A stretch of DNA of 64,000 bases from Batillaria attramentaria (GCA_018292915.2 JACVVK020000053.1:2187501-2251500), one strand, 5' to 3'. Positions 38,440 through 52,790 are shown, counted from the first letter of the stretch. Program-made: numbers and translations. Notes: a model not told the origin generated them from the letters alone.

Positions 38440-41215
38440 CATTGTACTCTGACAGGCCAAGGTGCACTCTCTGGGGCACAGAGTCTTTCAGTGGAAAGTA
38501 CCTCTGTGCACGGTGGGGAAATGGCGCTCACTGCGCTACCGTGACGGGCCTAAACTGTCTCGGTGCTCTCAAACACAAGGTCGCGCACTATGTCATCCTT
38601 GACCAGCTTTGAACCCATCAATGGCGCAAGTGATGGCAGGCTGTCTTCAGAGTGAAAGTAGGCGTGTTTCTGAATCAGAGACATACATAACATGTCTCTG
38701 TCTGAATGGACAGATCTATTATTACATTCAGTCCTAGAGCACGGGTGTGTATGCTTTTGTAATCGTCTCTTATTCCACCACAAGGCAGGTACGTGATCGT
38801 CTGCACCGTGCAATAATACTTCCTGCAGAGTGCAACACCTTGGCCACTCTCTGGGGCACAGAGTCTTTCAGTGGAAAGTACCTCTGTGCACGGTGGGGAA
38901 ATGGCGCTCACTGCGCTACCGTGATGGCCCTAAATTGTCTCGGTGCTCTCAAACACAAGGTCGCGCACTATGTCATCCTTGACCAGCTTTGAACCCAGAG
39001 GGATCCTCAATGGCGCAAGTGATGGCAGGTTGTCTTCCGAGTGAAAGTAGGCGTGTTTCTGAATCAGAGACATACATAACATGTCTCTGTCTGAATGGAC
39101 AGTTCTATTATCACATTCAGTCCTAGAGCACGGGTGTGTATGCTTTTGTAATCGTCTCTTATTCCACCACAAGGCAGGTACGTGATCGTCTGCACCGTGC
39201 AATAATACTTGCCTGTAGAGTGCAACACCCTTGCCTGTCAGAGTGCAACCCCCTTGCCGTTTACGTTCACATCCTGTTGGATCAGTGTACCACGTAAACA
39301 GTGCCATCAAAGTGCAACAATAATTGTCCGCTGGCAGTGATTTTGCCCAAACGAAAAGTGGTCGGATATTCAAGACGTCGTTTCAAATCGAATCATATGA
39401 CACACAAGTCTTCGCTTTTCTAAAAAAATTTCGCCATTTTTGAAAATGGCGCTGGGTGTAAGCAGTCACATTTTCACGCCCCGCCGAAAAGGGACTGCAC
39501 TCTGGAGTCTACACCTTGGCCTGTCAGAGTGCAACCCCCTTGCCGTTTACTCACACCCTGTTGGATCAGTGTACCACGTAAACAGTGCCATCAAAGCGCA
39601 ACAATAATTGTCCGCTGGCAAAGATTTTGCCCAAACCAAAAGTGGTCGGATATTCAAGACGTCGTTTCAAATCGAATCATATGACACACAAGTCTTCGCT
39701 TTTCTAAAAAAATTTCGCCATTTTTGAAAATGGCGCTGGGTGTAAGCAGTCACATTTTCACGCCCCGCCGAAAAGGGACTGCACTCTGGAGTCTACACCT
39801 TGGCCTGTCAGAGTGCAACCCCCTTGCCGTTTACTCACACCCTGTTGGATCAGTGTACCACGTAAACAGTGCCATCAAAGCGCAACAATAATTGTCCGCT
39901 GGCAAAGATTTTGCCCAAACCAAAAGTGGTCGGATATTCAAGACTTCGTTTCAAATCGATTCATATGACACACAAGTCTTCGCTTTTCTATACAGGCTAC
40001 GCGATACAGATGCAAATCTGGATGAAAACGCTATATATATTCCTCTTACACATAACGCTGCAGATGACACCCTAGAAATGCTTTAAAATTCACCAAAAAA
40101 TTCACAAAAATCAGGCAGCCATAGACTCATGCGTAGAGGAAATTTAAACAAATTCCAATATTCCGTTTTTTGGCAATGTTGGCAGCGACCACATACCCCC
40201 TCATTCCACGGTCGTCTGCTGGCTCCTGTGCCAGCCGCGCATGAATACAAATAGTCCACAAGCCAGCCTCATTTTTCCCTAATTTTACTATTACCTGGCA
40301 TGAAACTTGTTTACAAAGCCAACAAAAAGCACCACATTGCCATATTTTACTATGCACACAAATTTTAAAAGGGGCAAAGATTTTATACTATATTTAGCCG
40401 AGTTGTTACTACATGCCCCGGAAGCTAATACTATCACGTAGCCTGTAAAAAAAAAAAAATTCGCCATTTTTGAAAATGGCGCTGGGTGTAAGCAGTCACA
40501 TTTTCACGCCCCGCCGAAAAGGGACTGCACTCTGGAGTCTGTGCTAATCACTCTCTGGGGCACAGAGTCTTTCAGTGGAAAGTACCTCTGTGCACGGTGG
40601 GGAAATGGCGCTCACTGCGCTACCGTGACGGGCCTAAATTGTCTCGGTGCTCTCAAACACAAGGTCGCGCACTATGTCATCCTTGACCAGCTTTGAACCC
40701 AGAGGGATCCTCAGTGGCGCAAGTGATGGCAGGCTGTCTTCAGAGTGAAAGTAGGCGTGTTTCTGAATCAGAGACATACATAACATGTCTCTGTCTGAAT
40801 GGACAGATCTATTATTACATTCAGTCCTAGAGCACGGGTGTGTATGCTTTTGTAATCGTCTCTTATTCCACCACAAGGCAGGTACGTGATCGTCTGCACC
40901 GTGCAATAATACTTGCCTGTAGAGTGCAACACCCTTGCCTGTCAGAGTGCAACCCCCTTGCCGTTTACTCACATCCTGTTGGATCAGTGTACCACGTAAA
41001 CAGTGCCATCAAAGCGCAACAATAATTGTCCGCTGGCAAAGATTTTGCCCAAACGAAAAGTGGTCGGATATTCAAGACTTCGTTTCAAATCGAATCATAT
41101 GACACACAAGTCTCTGCTTTTCTAAAAAAAATTCGCCATTTTTGAAAATGGCGCTGGGTGTAAGCAGTCACATTTTCACGCCCCGCCGAAAAGGGACTGC
41201 ACTCTGGAGTCTACT
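38440..41215. repeat. nested complex repeat: ~370-bp module A and ~280-bp module B
   Basis: Module A (tggggcacagagtctttcag to cgtgcaataatactt) occurs at about 38468-38820, 38848-39212 and 40549-40914. Module B (cctgtcagagtgcaac to gggactgcactctggagtct) occurs at about 39231-39512, 39513-39795, 39797-39990 (incomplete), 40462-40545 (end only) and 40935-41213. Order is A-A-B-B-B'-unique-b-A-B. Module B contains the hairpin cgccattttt/gaaaatggcg. Probably a transposon that has undergone tandem duplication. Confidence 0.85.
38930..39373 (-). pseudogene. conserved open frame in module A/B repeat, unknown protein
   Basis: This 147-codon frame spans modules B and A on the - strand and is the longest of three (others 38550-38813 and 40634-40972). 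Shared blocks include ADDHVPALWWNKRRLQKHTH, PCSRTEC, DRDMLCMSLIQKHAYFHSED and GSKLVKDDIVRDLVFESTET. The three are nearly identical, so openness may only reflect recent copying. I do not recognise the product; a transposon-encoded fragment is likeliest. Confidence 0.35.
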
Positions 41216-41219
41216 GTAA

Positions 41220-41459
41220 TTACACCCCCCCCCCCCCCCCGTCCCACACACGCACGTCGCACAGCTCCCGCCAAAAAGAACGCAGCAATATAGTGTGCAC
41301 GTAAAGTGTCTGTGACGCAGATTTCGTTACGTCACTGTCTGCATGAAAGTATGTATTGTCTGGTGAAACGTCAAAGTCTTGTTTTGTATCACTTGAAACT
41401 TGCTGCTGCGCGCAGCGAAATCTGCCCCATCCTATAAAGTTGTTTCTTTGTAGAGAAAT
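41220..41459. mobile_element. GAGAAACAAC-terminus repeat, partial copy
   Basis: It matches 46600-46810 and 48240-48490: tcccgccaaaaagaacgcag, gacgcagatttcgttacgtc, gaaacttgctgctgcgcg and the terminus taaagttgtttct. It begins with a C run. Confidence 0.75.
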
Positions 41460-41464
41460 AACAT

Positions 41465-41879
41465 CAGGGGCGCCGGAAGATGTTGGGGGGAGGGGGGGGG
41501 CAGAATCTCGGAGGGGGGAACGTTGCCCGAAGAAAGTGAAAAGCGGGGGGGGGGGGGGGGGGGCGATCAAATGCTGCGTAGACAAAAAAACCTTTACGAA
41601 CCAGGACGTTGCCCGAAAAAAGTGAAGAGCGGGGGGGGGGGGGGAGGGGGGCAATCAGAGGAGCGGACAGCCTTCGGTCCGCAAAAACAGAAGTTCTCTG
41701 TTGGGTGGGATGAGGGAGAGAGCACTAAGAGGGGTAGGGGGAGAGGTAGCGGGGGGGGGGGGGGGGGGGCAAGACCATGGCTTTGCCCCCCCTCTTGCCA
41801 TAGTCACCTGATTTTCCAGGGGGGGCAAAAAGACACTCTTGCCCCCGCTGCTTGGGTTCGCCCGGTTCCGGCGCCCCTG
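41465..41879. mobile_element. hAT-like non-autonomous element, 5-bp TSD, G-run rich
   Basis: Inverted ends caggggcgccggaa are flanked by aacat (41460-41464 and 41880-41884). The inside has four long G runs and a repeated gcccgaa(g/a)aaagtgaa block. The element at 53321 has the same style of ends and duplication length. CAGGGGCG ends are typical of hAT elements, and a 5-bp duplication is known for some hAT lineages. The class is an inference. Confidence 0.7.
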
Positions 41880-41984
41880 AACATTAAAAAGAACCAGTGA
41901 CCACTCTCAGTTCTACATGTTGTTTTGAAATGGTTATTTTTCCTAAACCTGTTAAGACAGATGAACCAAAACTCCACAGTTGTG

Positions 41985-42190
41985 TTACCTACAGCCGTAA
42001 CCACACTTGCCAATGGTATATATACACGTAGTCTACAGCCTTAACCACACTTGCCAATGGTATATAATATATATGTGTGTGGAGGCATGTTGTGTGTTTC
42101 TGGGTGAGTGAGTGTGTGTTCTTTGTAAGGCGCCCTGAGCTCCCGCGAGAGGGAGGGCGACCTTAAAGTACCCATTTTATTATTATTTAT
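41985..42190. repeat. small direct duplication and a SINE/LINE-like 3' tail
   Basis: The phrase ccacacttgccaatggtata occurs twice (about 42001 and 42045), and diverged again near 42229. The stretch ending gcgaccttaaagtacc plus (ATT)n at 42125-42190 resembles a retroposon tail. Confidence 0.55.
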
Positions 42191-42679
42191 TTATATTATA
42201 TACATACACGTAGTCTACAGACTTCACCACACTTGCCGGTGGTGGAGCAGGCGAGCTGTTCAGTCAACAGCACTCCTTCCTGTTAATGGGAATTATCACG
42301 CCGTATTTGAGCGGGCTAAATTTGTCTCTCCCTTCATACTGTATCCATTTTCTGCTTCCATCTTCGTATCGATCTGTGTCGGCCAGTTGTCAGTCGTTGT
42401 GCATGAACGGCCGGCCAGTTAGTTGGCGGCACCATAACCACGTGACCTCCACTCACCCGGCCTGCTCCACCTCCCTCTTTCTCGCTCCCCCTCCCCCCCT
42501 CCCGCCCCCACCTTCTCTGTCTCTCTCTCTCTCTCTCACTGTCTCAGTCTTTATCGGGCGAGTATTTGCTATCAGCCGACAATATGAATTAAATCCAGCA
42601 TCTGAGAGAGCGAAGACATGTTGCACAGCACAATAGCACGGCGAACAGCAGGAGCAAGTACTGGACACAGACTGAGCGA

Positions 42680-44090
42680 AGATTAGATTTTTTTAGTTCT
42701 GTGGTATGGGAACACAGAGATAAAATACTCTAGTTCTGTGGTATGGGTCACAGAACTAAAATTAAATATCTGTAGTTCTGTGATTGGGACACAAAGGTAA
42801 AATTGAATCTCTCTAGTTCTGCAGTAGGGGGACACAGAGATGAAATACTGTAGTTCTGCGGTAGGGGACACAGAGATGAAATACTGTAGTTCTGTGGTAT
42901 GGGAACACAGAGATGAAATACTGTAGTTCTGTGGTATGGGAACACAGAGATGAAATACTGTAGTTCTGTGGTATGGGAACACAGAGATGAAATACTGTAG
43001 TTCTGTGGTATGGGAACACAGAGATGAAATACTGTAGTTCTGTGGTATGGGGACACGCAGATAAAATATTGTAGTTCTGTGGTATGGGGACACGGAGATA
43101 AAATACTGGAGTTCTGCCGTAGGGAACACAGAGATGAAATACTGTAGTTCTGTGGTATGGGAACACGGAGATAAAATACTGTAGTTCTGTGGTATGGGAA
43201 CACGCAGATAAAATATTGTAGTTCTGTGGTATGGGGACACGGAGATAAAATACTGGAGTTCTGCCGTAGGGAACACAGAGATGAAATACTGTAGTTCTGC
43301 GGTAGGGGAACACAGAGATGAAATACTGTAGTTCTGTGGTATGGGAACACGGAGATAAAATACTGTAGTTCTGCGGTAGGGAACACAGAGATGAAATACT
43401 GTAGTTCTGCGTTAGGGAACACAGAGATGAAATACTGTAGTTCTGTGGTATAGGAACACAGAGATGAAATACTGTAGTTCTGTGGTATAGGAACACAGAG
43501 ATGAAATACTGTAGTTCTGTGGTATAGGAACACAGAGATGAAATACTGTAGTTCTGCGGTAGGGCAGACTGACAGAGATGAAGTACTGTAGTTCTGTGGT
43601 ATAGGAACACAGAGATGAAATACTGTAGCTTCGTGGTATGGGGACACGCAGATAAAATATTGTAGTTCTGTGGTATGGGGACACGGAGATAAAATACTGG
43701 AGTTCTGCCGTAGGGAACACAGAGATGAAATACTGTAGTTCTGCGGTAGGGGAACACAGAGATGAAATACTGTAGTTCTGTGGTATGGGGACACGGAGAT
43801 AAAATACTGTAGTTCTGTGGTATGGGGACACGGAGATAAAATACTGTAGTTCTGCGGTAGGGAACACAGAGATGAAATACTGGAGTTCTGCCGTAGGGAA
43901 CACAGAGATGAAATACTGTAGTTCTGCGGTAGGGGAACGCAGAGATGAAATACTGTAGTTCTGTGGTATGGGAACACGGAGATAAAATACTATAGTTCTG
44001 CGGTAGGGAACACAGAGATGAAATACTGTAGTTCTGTGGTAAAGGAACACAGAGATGAAATACTGTAGCTTCGTGGTATGGGAAGCGGCC
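42680..44090. repeat. 37-bp minisatellite, about 38 copies
   Basis: The unit is tgaaatactgtagttctgtg followed by gtatgggaacacagaga. Variants include ctgcggtaggg and acggagataaaa. Its long - strand frames (up to 441 codons) are repeats of short motifs, not proteins. Confidence 0.96.
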
Positions 44091-44785
44091 ATTTTTCCAC
44101 CAGCATGACGATGCATGGCGCAGACCTTGATCTGCCAAGAGAAGGGAAATAGAGAACTGACATCAAGTTGCCCCACGCTAGATACACACAGTCTATCACG
44201 CTAGATACAGTCTATCATGTTCACCAGTAACGACGATTTCGTCGATACACATAAAGTTGTTTGTTTGTTATGTAAAACAAGTACAGGCATTCGTTGATGT
44301 TGTTGTTGTTGTTGTTTAAAGAACAAAAACATAGTCTGCCCATGGGTTATTAAGTGCAGGGAGAAGCTAATTTGTTCATTTTTGCGTGACTGTGTTCTAA
44401 CGTCCACCTGTTTACTATTGGAAGTAAATTGTAAAGATCTTGAAATGAACCGAACCGAATGAGACACCTTTCCACGATGTATGGTGATCCATCGATTGTT
44501 TCGTGATATTGAGAGTTCACTGTCTATGGGGAGATGGCTAATTCTCAGTGGACTCTGTATCTTTTTAGCGTGTTTTGCCAAAACGACCATGACCGATACA
44601 TCTTCACATTGTCTGGCAAGCCGAGCAGCACACGACATAATGTCAGTCTAGCTTCCAGAATGATATACTGATGACGCGTTGCATTAGTGGAGTAAAACTG
44701 ATACTGTAACAGCTCTTCTCTCACGCCGGGCTTCAGTCAGAATTAGCCGACATCGGAGCAGTGTGCTGACATTACTCCGACACAA
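44091..44785. other. intron sequence without recognisable genes
   Basis: There is a ttgttg run near 44297. No frame with similarity to known proteins was recognised. Confidence 0.4.
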
Positions 44786-45545
<760 letters not shown>

Positions 45546-46830
45546 AAATTTCATGTTTGTTTTTTTTTGTTTGTTTTTTTTTGGGGGGGGGGGACTGTTT
45601 TGTTGTTATTGTTGCCGGTTCTCCCCTCTTCAAGTCCTACCATTGACACTAGATCCGCTACTGACGATCGATTAGCCACGTGACTGACTGGGGTTGGTGG
45701 GGGAGAGAGAGAGAGAGAGAGATGACGTCAATTCCATTGCACTAAATATTTGACGTCAGCCTCTAGCACTGAGATCGTCTGAGGATGCTTGTTCGTGTCT
45801 TATGATTTCCTTGTTGGCTTTGTGACTTCCCCGACTGAATTATTTTTCACGTGAAACCTGGAAGACCTCGAGAGCTGGTGAAATGAGATTTTGTCTGTGA
45901 ACCAAACATTTGACGTCAGCCTCACGCTGCTCGTCTGACAGATGATACTTCTTCATATCTTGTGATTTCCTTGTTGTTTTTGTGACTTCCGTGACTGAAT
46001 TTATTTTGACATAAAATCTGGAAGATCTAGACAGCTGATGAAACGTGGACTTCAGTGCCTTGGATTGTACTTACGAAATTGCAAAATTGGAACTTTTTTG
46101 ACCGGCGCTTCTCGCAGAAACTTGGAAAAATGTGTCTATCTAAAAGCTCTGTTATTCTTAATACTAAATCTATAATAGTGCAGTAGTTCATGTCATATGT
46201 GCAGTTGTCACAAGTGACAAAAATACCTGCAAGTAATTTGAAGGAGTCTTTTAATAGATATTTGGCCTTATATGCAAACCACCCCTACCTCGGAATTTTT
46301 TTTTTATTTTTTATATTTTTTACACAAAACCTCTCAGAGCTACAGAGCTGTGCTACGAATACAGTCAGTATAATTGGATGATCTTCCCAAGTTCAGAAAA
46401 TGAAGCCATTTGAACATTTTTTTTCGAAAAATACATAACATGACCGATTCTTTTTAAATGGGCGATAACTGTTCTAAACATGCGGCAGGATAAAAATCGT
46501 GAAAGGTAGTTCTGGAGAATATGACTGCCCATTTTATCTCAAAGTAAAAAGCCCTCCAACGAGGTGGTTTAGGAGATAGCCATCATTACATCCGTCCACA
46601 CACACGGACACACACACACGTCTCACAACTCCCGCCAAAAAGAACGCAGCAGCATAGTGTGCACGTCAAGTGTCTATGACGCAGATTTCGTTACGTCACC
46701 GTGTGCGTGAAAGTATGTATTGTGTGGAGAAACGTCACAGTCTAGTTTTTTATCACTGAAACTTGCTGCTGCGCGTAGCAAAATATGCCCCGTCCCGTAA
46801 AGTTGTTTCTCTATAGAGAAACAACTTAAA
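45546..46830. repeat. segmental direct duplication, unit 1 (GAGAAACAAC family)
   Basis: It matches 46886-48490 in the same order: ccggttctcccctc, tagccacgtgactg, gacgtcagcct, gtcagatgatacttcttcat-like, accggcgcttctcgc, caaaccacccctacctcgga, and the end taaagttgtttctctata. Offset is about 1.37 kb. Confidence 0.75.
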
Positions 46831-46885
46831 AAGACTCCTTCAAATTACTCATCATCCCGGCATTTTTGTCACGTGTAACAAGGAG

Positions 46886-48242
46886 GAACGGCCCCGTCCT
46901 ACAAAGTTGTTTCTCCAAACTTCATTTTATTTTGTCTGTTTTGTTGTTATTGTTACCGGTTCTCCCCTCTCCAAGTTCTACCAATGACACTAGATCCTCT
47001 ACGACCTCGATCGATTAGCCACGTGACTGGGGGTGGGGCCGGGTGGGGGAAGAAGGGAGAGAGAGAGAGAGAGGCAGAGAGAGATTGTGGGTGGGTGGGT
47101 GTTTATTAGTTTAACGTCCTTTTCCACCACATAAGGGTGAAATCAAAGACGGGGCAACGAGAAAAAGGCCAGCACAAATATTTGGCCCCAGCGGCCGGGA
47201 TTCGAACTCTCGGCCCAAGCATTGAAAGTCCAACGCGCTACCATTCGGCCACCCTGGCTCCCCAGAGAGAGAGAGAGAGAGGTCAGTCCCGTGAACTAAA
47301 CATTTGACGTCAGCCTCAGGCAGGTCGTCATACAGAGAGAGAGAGAGAGAGATGACGTCAGTTCCGTGAACTAAACTTTTGACGTCAGCCTCTAGCACTG
47401 AGATCGTCTGAGGATGCTTGTTTATGTCCTGTGATTTCCCTGTACTGTTGGCTTTGTGACTTCTCCGACTGAATTATATTTTCACATGAAATCTGGAAGA
47501 TCTAGAGGGCTGATGAAATGTCGGAAGCAGTGACGATACTTGCAGATTTTGTCTGTGAACCAAACATTTGACGTCAGCCTCACGCTGCTCGTCTGACAGA
47601 TGATACTTCTTCATATCTTGTGATTTCCTTGTTGCTTTTGTGACTTCCGTGACTGAATTAATTTTGACATAAAATCTGAAAGATCTAGAGAGCTGATGAA
47701 ACGTGGACTTAAGTGCCTTGGATTGCACTTACGAAATTGCAAAATTGGAACTTTTTTGACCGGCGCTTCTCGCCGAAACGTGAAAAAATGTGTTTATCAA
47801 AAAGCTCTGTTATTCTTAATACTAAAGCTATCATAGGGTAGTAGTTCATGTCATATGAGCAGTTGTCACAAGTGACAAAAATACCGGAATGATGAGTAAT
47901 TTGAAGGAGTCTTTTAATAGATATTTGGCCTTATATGCAAACCACCCCTACCTCGGAAATATTTTTCTTACACAAAACCTGTCAGAGCTACAGAGCTGTG
48001 CTACGAAAACAGGCAGTATAATTGGATGATCTTCCCAATTTCAGAAAATGAAGCCATTTGAACATTTTTTTTCGAAAAAATTCGTAACATGACCGATTTT
48101 TTAAATCGGTGATAACTGTTCTCAAAATGCGGCAGGATAAAAATCGTGAAAGGTAGCTCTGGAGAATATGACTGCCCATTTTATCTCAAAGTAAAAAGCC
48201 ATCCGGCGAGGTGGTTTAGCAGATAGCCATCATTACATCCGT

Positions 48243-48299
<57 letters not shown>

Positions 48300-48490
48300 T
48301 CACAACTCCCGCCAAAAAGAACGCAGCAGCATAGTGTGCACGTCAAGTGTCTATGACGCAGGTTTCGTTACGTCACTGTGTGCGTGAAAGTAAGTATTGT
48401 GTGGAGAAACGTCACAGTCTTGTTTTGTATCACTGAAACTTGCTGCTGCGCGTAGCAAAATCTGCCCCGTCTCATAAAGTTGTTTCTCTA
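46886..48490. repeat. segmental direct duplication, unit 2
   Basis: It has the same content as unit 1 plus the SINE at 47097 and a (CA)n run at 48243-48296. Shared point differences and a shared end (ctatagagaaacaactta) suggest tandem duplication of one inserted element. Confidence 0.75.
47097..47262 (-). repeat. tRNA-headed SINE (family 2), copy c
   Basis: The + strand reads gtttattagtttaacgtcct through the reverse B box gggattcgaactctcg to ccattcggccaccctggctc. GA tracts flank both ends. Confidence 0.8.
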
Positions 48491-49650
<1,160 letters not shown>

Positions 49651-49909
49651 TGTTGTCGCCTCTGTGGTCCCAAAGCAGGGGGAGTCACTCTGCGTCCCTC
49701 AACCCCCGGCGAATCTACTAGACCAGTTTAAAATGACGCTGAGGGTATGGGAGGGTATGAGGGTGAGGGCTGAATACATTAGATCACATTAGAACAGTAA
49801 ACAATAATACGAGACACTGTCACCTTAATCTCTGTGTAGATGGGTGTCCGCGACACTCATTTCCCGGGAAAACCACTTGAAGTTTGTACAGCGATAAATC
49901 TAGCACCGA

Positions 49910-50040
49910 TACCTAGTATTTCTGTTGACCTTATTGACCCCGACCTTCACCTTGTCTTGTTGTTGCAGGTAATATCTGTTGACCTTACTGACCCTGATCT
50001 TCACCCTGTGTTGTGCTGTTGTTGCAGGTGATTTCTGAAG
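49910..50040 (+). promoter_or_regulatory. duplicated 3' splice acceptor before the RGK middle exon
   Basis: Copy 1 (49918-49978) and copy 2 (49977-50037) share ctgttgacctta, gacc, cttcaccctgt-like text and a ttgttgcag acceptor (49968 and 50027), 59 bp apart. The duplicate includes about ten bases resembling the exon start (gtaatatctg against gtgatttctg). Use of the upstream acceptor would shift frame and give a TGA at 50029-50031. Confidence 0.85.
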
Positions 50041-50217
50041 GCCTGGAGCAGCTGCTTGACGCCTACGTTGTGGTGTTCGCTATTAACGACCACTCTTCAT
50101 TTGACACGGCTCACAGCCTGGTCCGTTATCTGCGTGTGGATTACGGTACGGACCGCGCCATCCTGCTCGTCGCTAACAAGACTGACCTTGTCCGCAAGCG
50201 CAAGGTCACTGCAGATG
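50028..50217 (+). CDS. RGK: RGK-family small GTPase, G4-containing exon
   Basis: The exon lies between acceptor ttgttgcag and donor gtaagt. It encodes 63 residues plus one base: VISEGLEQLLDAYVVVF, then the Ras-fold helix around SFDTAHSLVRYLR, then LLVANKTDLVRKRKVTAD. NKTD is the G4 guanine-specificity motif (NKxD). DAYVVVF and the LVxxRxV ending match the central G domain of Rad/Gem/Rem and insect Rgk proteins. The final G joins AG of the next exon to give GAG (Glu). A duplicated acceptor lies 59 bp upstream at 49968; using it would add 59 nt and reach an in-frame TGA at 50029-50031, so I place the functional start at 50028. Confidence 0.93.
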
Positions 50218-50737
50218 GTAAGTAAACCTCCAGAAAAAATACAGCCAATAATTATTGTCCTTCAACGAAGTGAAAACAAGGTTCACTGTTTTTATCATTG
50301 TGAGCTGTTTGGGTAATGTCTTACGTGGCACCACTTGGATACGTGCAGGGTTACCAACTCTGTCAGCCCCCACCCCCTGCTGGCGCCACCCCATTTCCTC
50401 CCCTCTTTCCTAACGGCCTTCAGAAACTACAAGGTGAATCCGCCAAGAGCCAGCAGGCGAACCGCGCACAATTATCCGAAAGAGCATTAAAAAGGAAAGG
50501 CCAGGGTTAAATACAATCTGGTATTTGGCACGAGCAATAGTTGCATCAAGCTCCATCCCCCTTCTCCCCCCCCCCCCCCCCACACACACCGCACCTCCAC
50601 TATAGTGGCATTTCCCGTTCTTTTTACAATCGGCATAATCGAAATCCAGCGTCAAAAACAGGTGAGTGACGGGCAGTGCCGTAATTATGATAGACTATAA
50701 TTTTAAACTTTGTGGGTCTGAAACGATTGCAACTACA

Positions 50738-50892
50738 CGTCACTCGTACCACACGAGATGCATTATCACGTCACGGATTTTCCCATCATGTAGAGAGGAT
50801 AATACTCGCAAGATACGTCACTCGTACCACACGAGATGCATTATCACGTCACGGATTTTCCCATCATGTAGAGAGGATAATACTCGCAAGAT
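50738..50892. repeat. 77-bp direct duplication
   Basis: Two nearly identical copies begin acgtcactcgtaccacacga and end gataatactcgcaagat. Confidence 0.95.
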
Positions 50893-51410
50893 AATATTCA
50901 CAGGATAGTACATGTATTCAGGACATACTCATAGGACAATACTGACAGAGAACAATTCTCAGACAGGACAGTGTCAGTATGGTCCTAGCAACAGGACAAT
51001 TTTCACACAGGACACTATTGACACAGGACAATACTGGAACAGGACACTACTCACGCAGGACAATACTGGAACAGGACAGTACTCACGCAGGACAATACTG
51101 AAACATTACAATACTCATACAGTACAATATTCACGTAGGACAATGCTCACACAAGATAATAACTACACAGTACAATACTCACACAGCACAATACTCATAC
51201 AGTACAATATTCACGTAGGACAATGCTCTCACAAGATAATAACTACACAGTACAATACTCACACAGCACAATACTCATACAGTACAATATTCACGTAGGA
51301 CAATGCTCACACAAGATAATAACCACACAATACTCACTCAGGACAATACTCACGCAGGACAATACTCACACAGGATAATACTCACACAGTACAGCACTCA
51401 CGTAGGACAA
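50893..51410. repeat. degenerate ~17-bp repeats with a ~77-bp higher-order unit
   Basis: Copies of acaggacaatactcacac are diverged. The block from cagtacaatattcacgtagg to acacagcacaatactcat repeats at about 51119, 51206 and 51278. Confidence 0.85.
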
Positions 51411-51412
51411 TA

Positions 51413-51826
51413 CTCGGTGGTCTAGTGGTTAAGAGATTTGTCACCAATGCGAGAGGTTAGGGGTTCGAGTCCCACTCAGGGCAAAGAATTTTTATCTCGT
51501 ATGTGGCGCCGATCATTCGGGCCGATCGTCGGGGTTTCTGTCTGGGTACTCCGGCTTCCTCCCCCTCTGCTCTGCTTTGGAAATGTTCAGCCCACAAAAT
51601 TTGAAACATAAATGCAAATCTGAATTCCGAAACTTATATGGCTAAGCTGACCCTTTGCACCACGTGATTGTAATGTGTTTATGTCCAATGTGTGAGAGAG
51701 AATGTGTGTGATTCACCTGAGCGTGCGTGTTGGGTTTAGTTGGGTTTAGTTCGCTTTGAGCCGATTCGTGAAATTGGGTAAAGCGCCTATACAATGCTCC
51801 TTATTATTATTATTATTATTTAAAAG
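51413..51826 (+). repeat. tRNA-headed SINE (family 1), forward copy
   Basis: A-box-like ggtctagtggttaaga and B box ggttcgagtcccac are followed by the same body as 16190-16630 (cgatcgtcggggtttctg, cttcctccccctctgct, cacgtgattgtaatgtg) and the end gggtaaagcgcctatac plus (ATT)n. Confidence 0.88.
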
Positions 51827-52790
51827 TGACACTTTTAGGGTTGATTGGTGTTTGCAGATAGAGGTCATTACACGCCCAGCTACAGGTTAGATCTGAAGTC
51901 ATCTCCACTCCAACCTAGAGGTCATAACTAAACTTATCTTCACTCCAAGCTAGAGGTCAGATCTAAAGTCATCTCCACTCCCAGGCAGTGAGCGGATCCC
52001 GCGCGTCAGTCGTCCCAGATAGCCGGTGTGACGTGACTTCTTTCTTAGCTAATTGACTCGTTTGAAAGCTGACGTTTGGGACGCAGTAAATTTGTCAAAT
52101 TTATTTGCCTCCTGGCTGTAAAGGGAAGATTGCCAGCACGAAAGTGATTTTTTCCCCTCTTGGTTGCGATGTACTTTTTGGTGCGTCAGTTTTTATCTTG
52201 GTTATCAGTCACACAAGCGACCTAGCAGAGAGAGAGAGAGAGAGCTGCTGTGGTTGCTATAGGCGAGGAAGATGGAGCAGACACACACCTGTTGCCTCGT
52301 AAACTCTGACAGACAAATTATAGCCTTTCACACCCAGCGTTGTACAAAGCTGAGACGGATCATAAATTGTTGTTCGTGTTTTATGAGTGTCCCAGTGTTA
52401 CACATGTACTGACGCCACCCAGTTTCTTCCACTTTTCCCGACTACTAGTCTACACCTAGTCTAGTACGAGTTTTCTCCTTTTCCCACTAATACGACTAGT
52501 CTTCTACTAGTTTCCTAAGAAAAATAAAGTATTCTTGATTCCTCCTTTCCCGACTACTACGACTAGTCTAGAACTAGTACTACTACACCTGGTCTAGTCC
52601 TAGTCCCCCCCCCCCAATTCCCAGCTACTACATCCAGTCTAGTACACATACTAGTTTTCCTTTTTTTCCCGACTACTAATACAATAACTTGTCCTGGTAC
52701 TAGTTTCACTACAACTCCCATAAAGCAGCGGACCTTGTCAACATGACTACGCTTTACTCAAATACAAGACTGTAGATTACACCTGAAATA
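51827..52790. other. intron sequence with ctagt-rich stretch
   Basis: There are many loose actagtct/ctagtac motifs at 52440-52710, and three copies of a gaggtcaga/actccaa motif near 51890-51975. No gene is seen. Confidence 0.45.

Noticed and set aside
42748..44138. 409- and 441-codon frames on the - strand
   Set aside because: They follow the 37-bp satellite in three phases; simple repeat translation only.
49840..49968. An extra coding exon before the RGK middle exon
   Set aside because: The open frame continues through the intron and both acceptors but ends in TGA just inside the exon; it is not in the RGK frame.
51417..51485. A functional tRNA gene
   Set aside because: Same reason: the head belongs to the SINE shared with 16190-16630.
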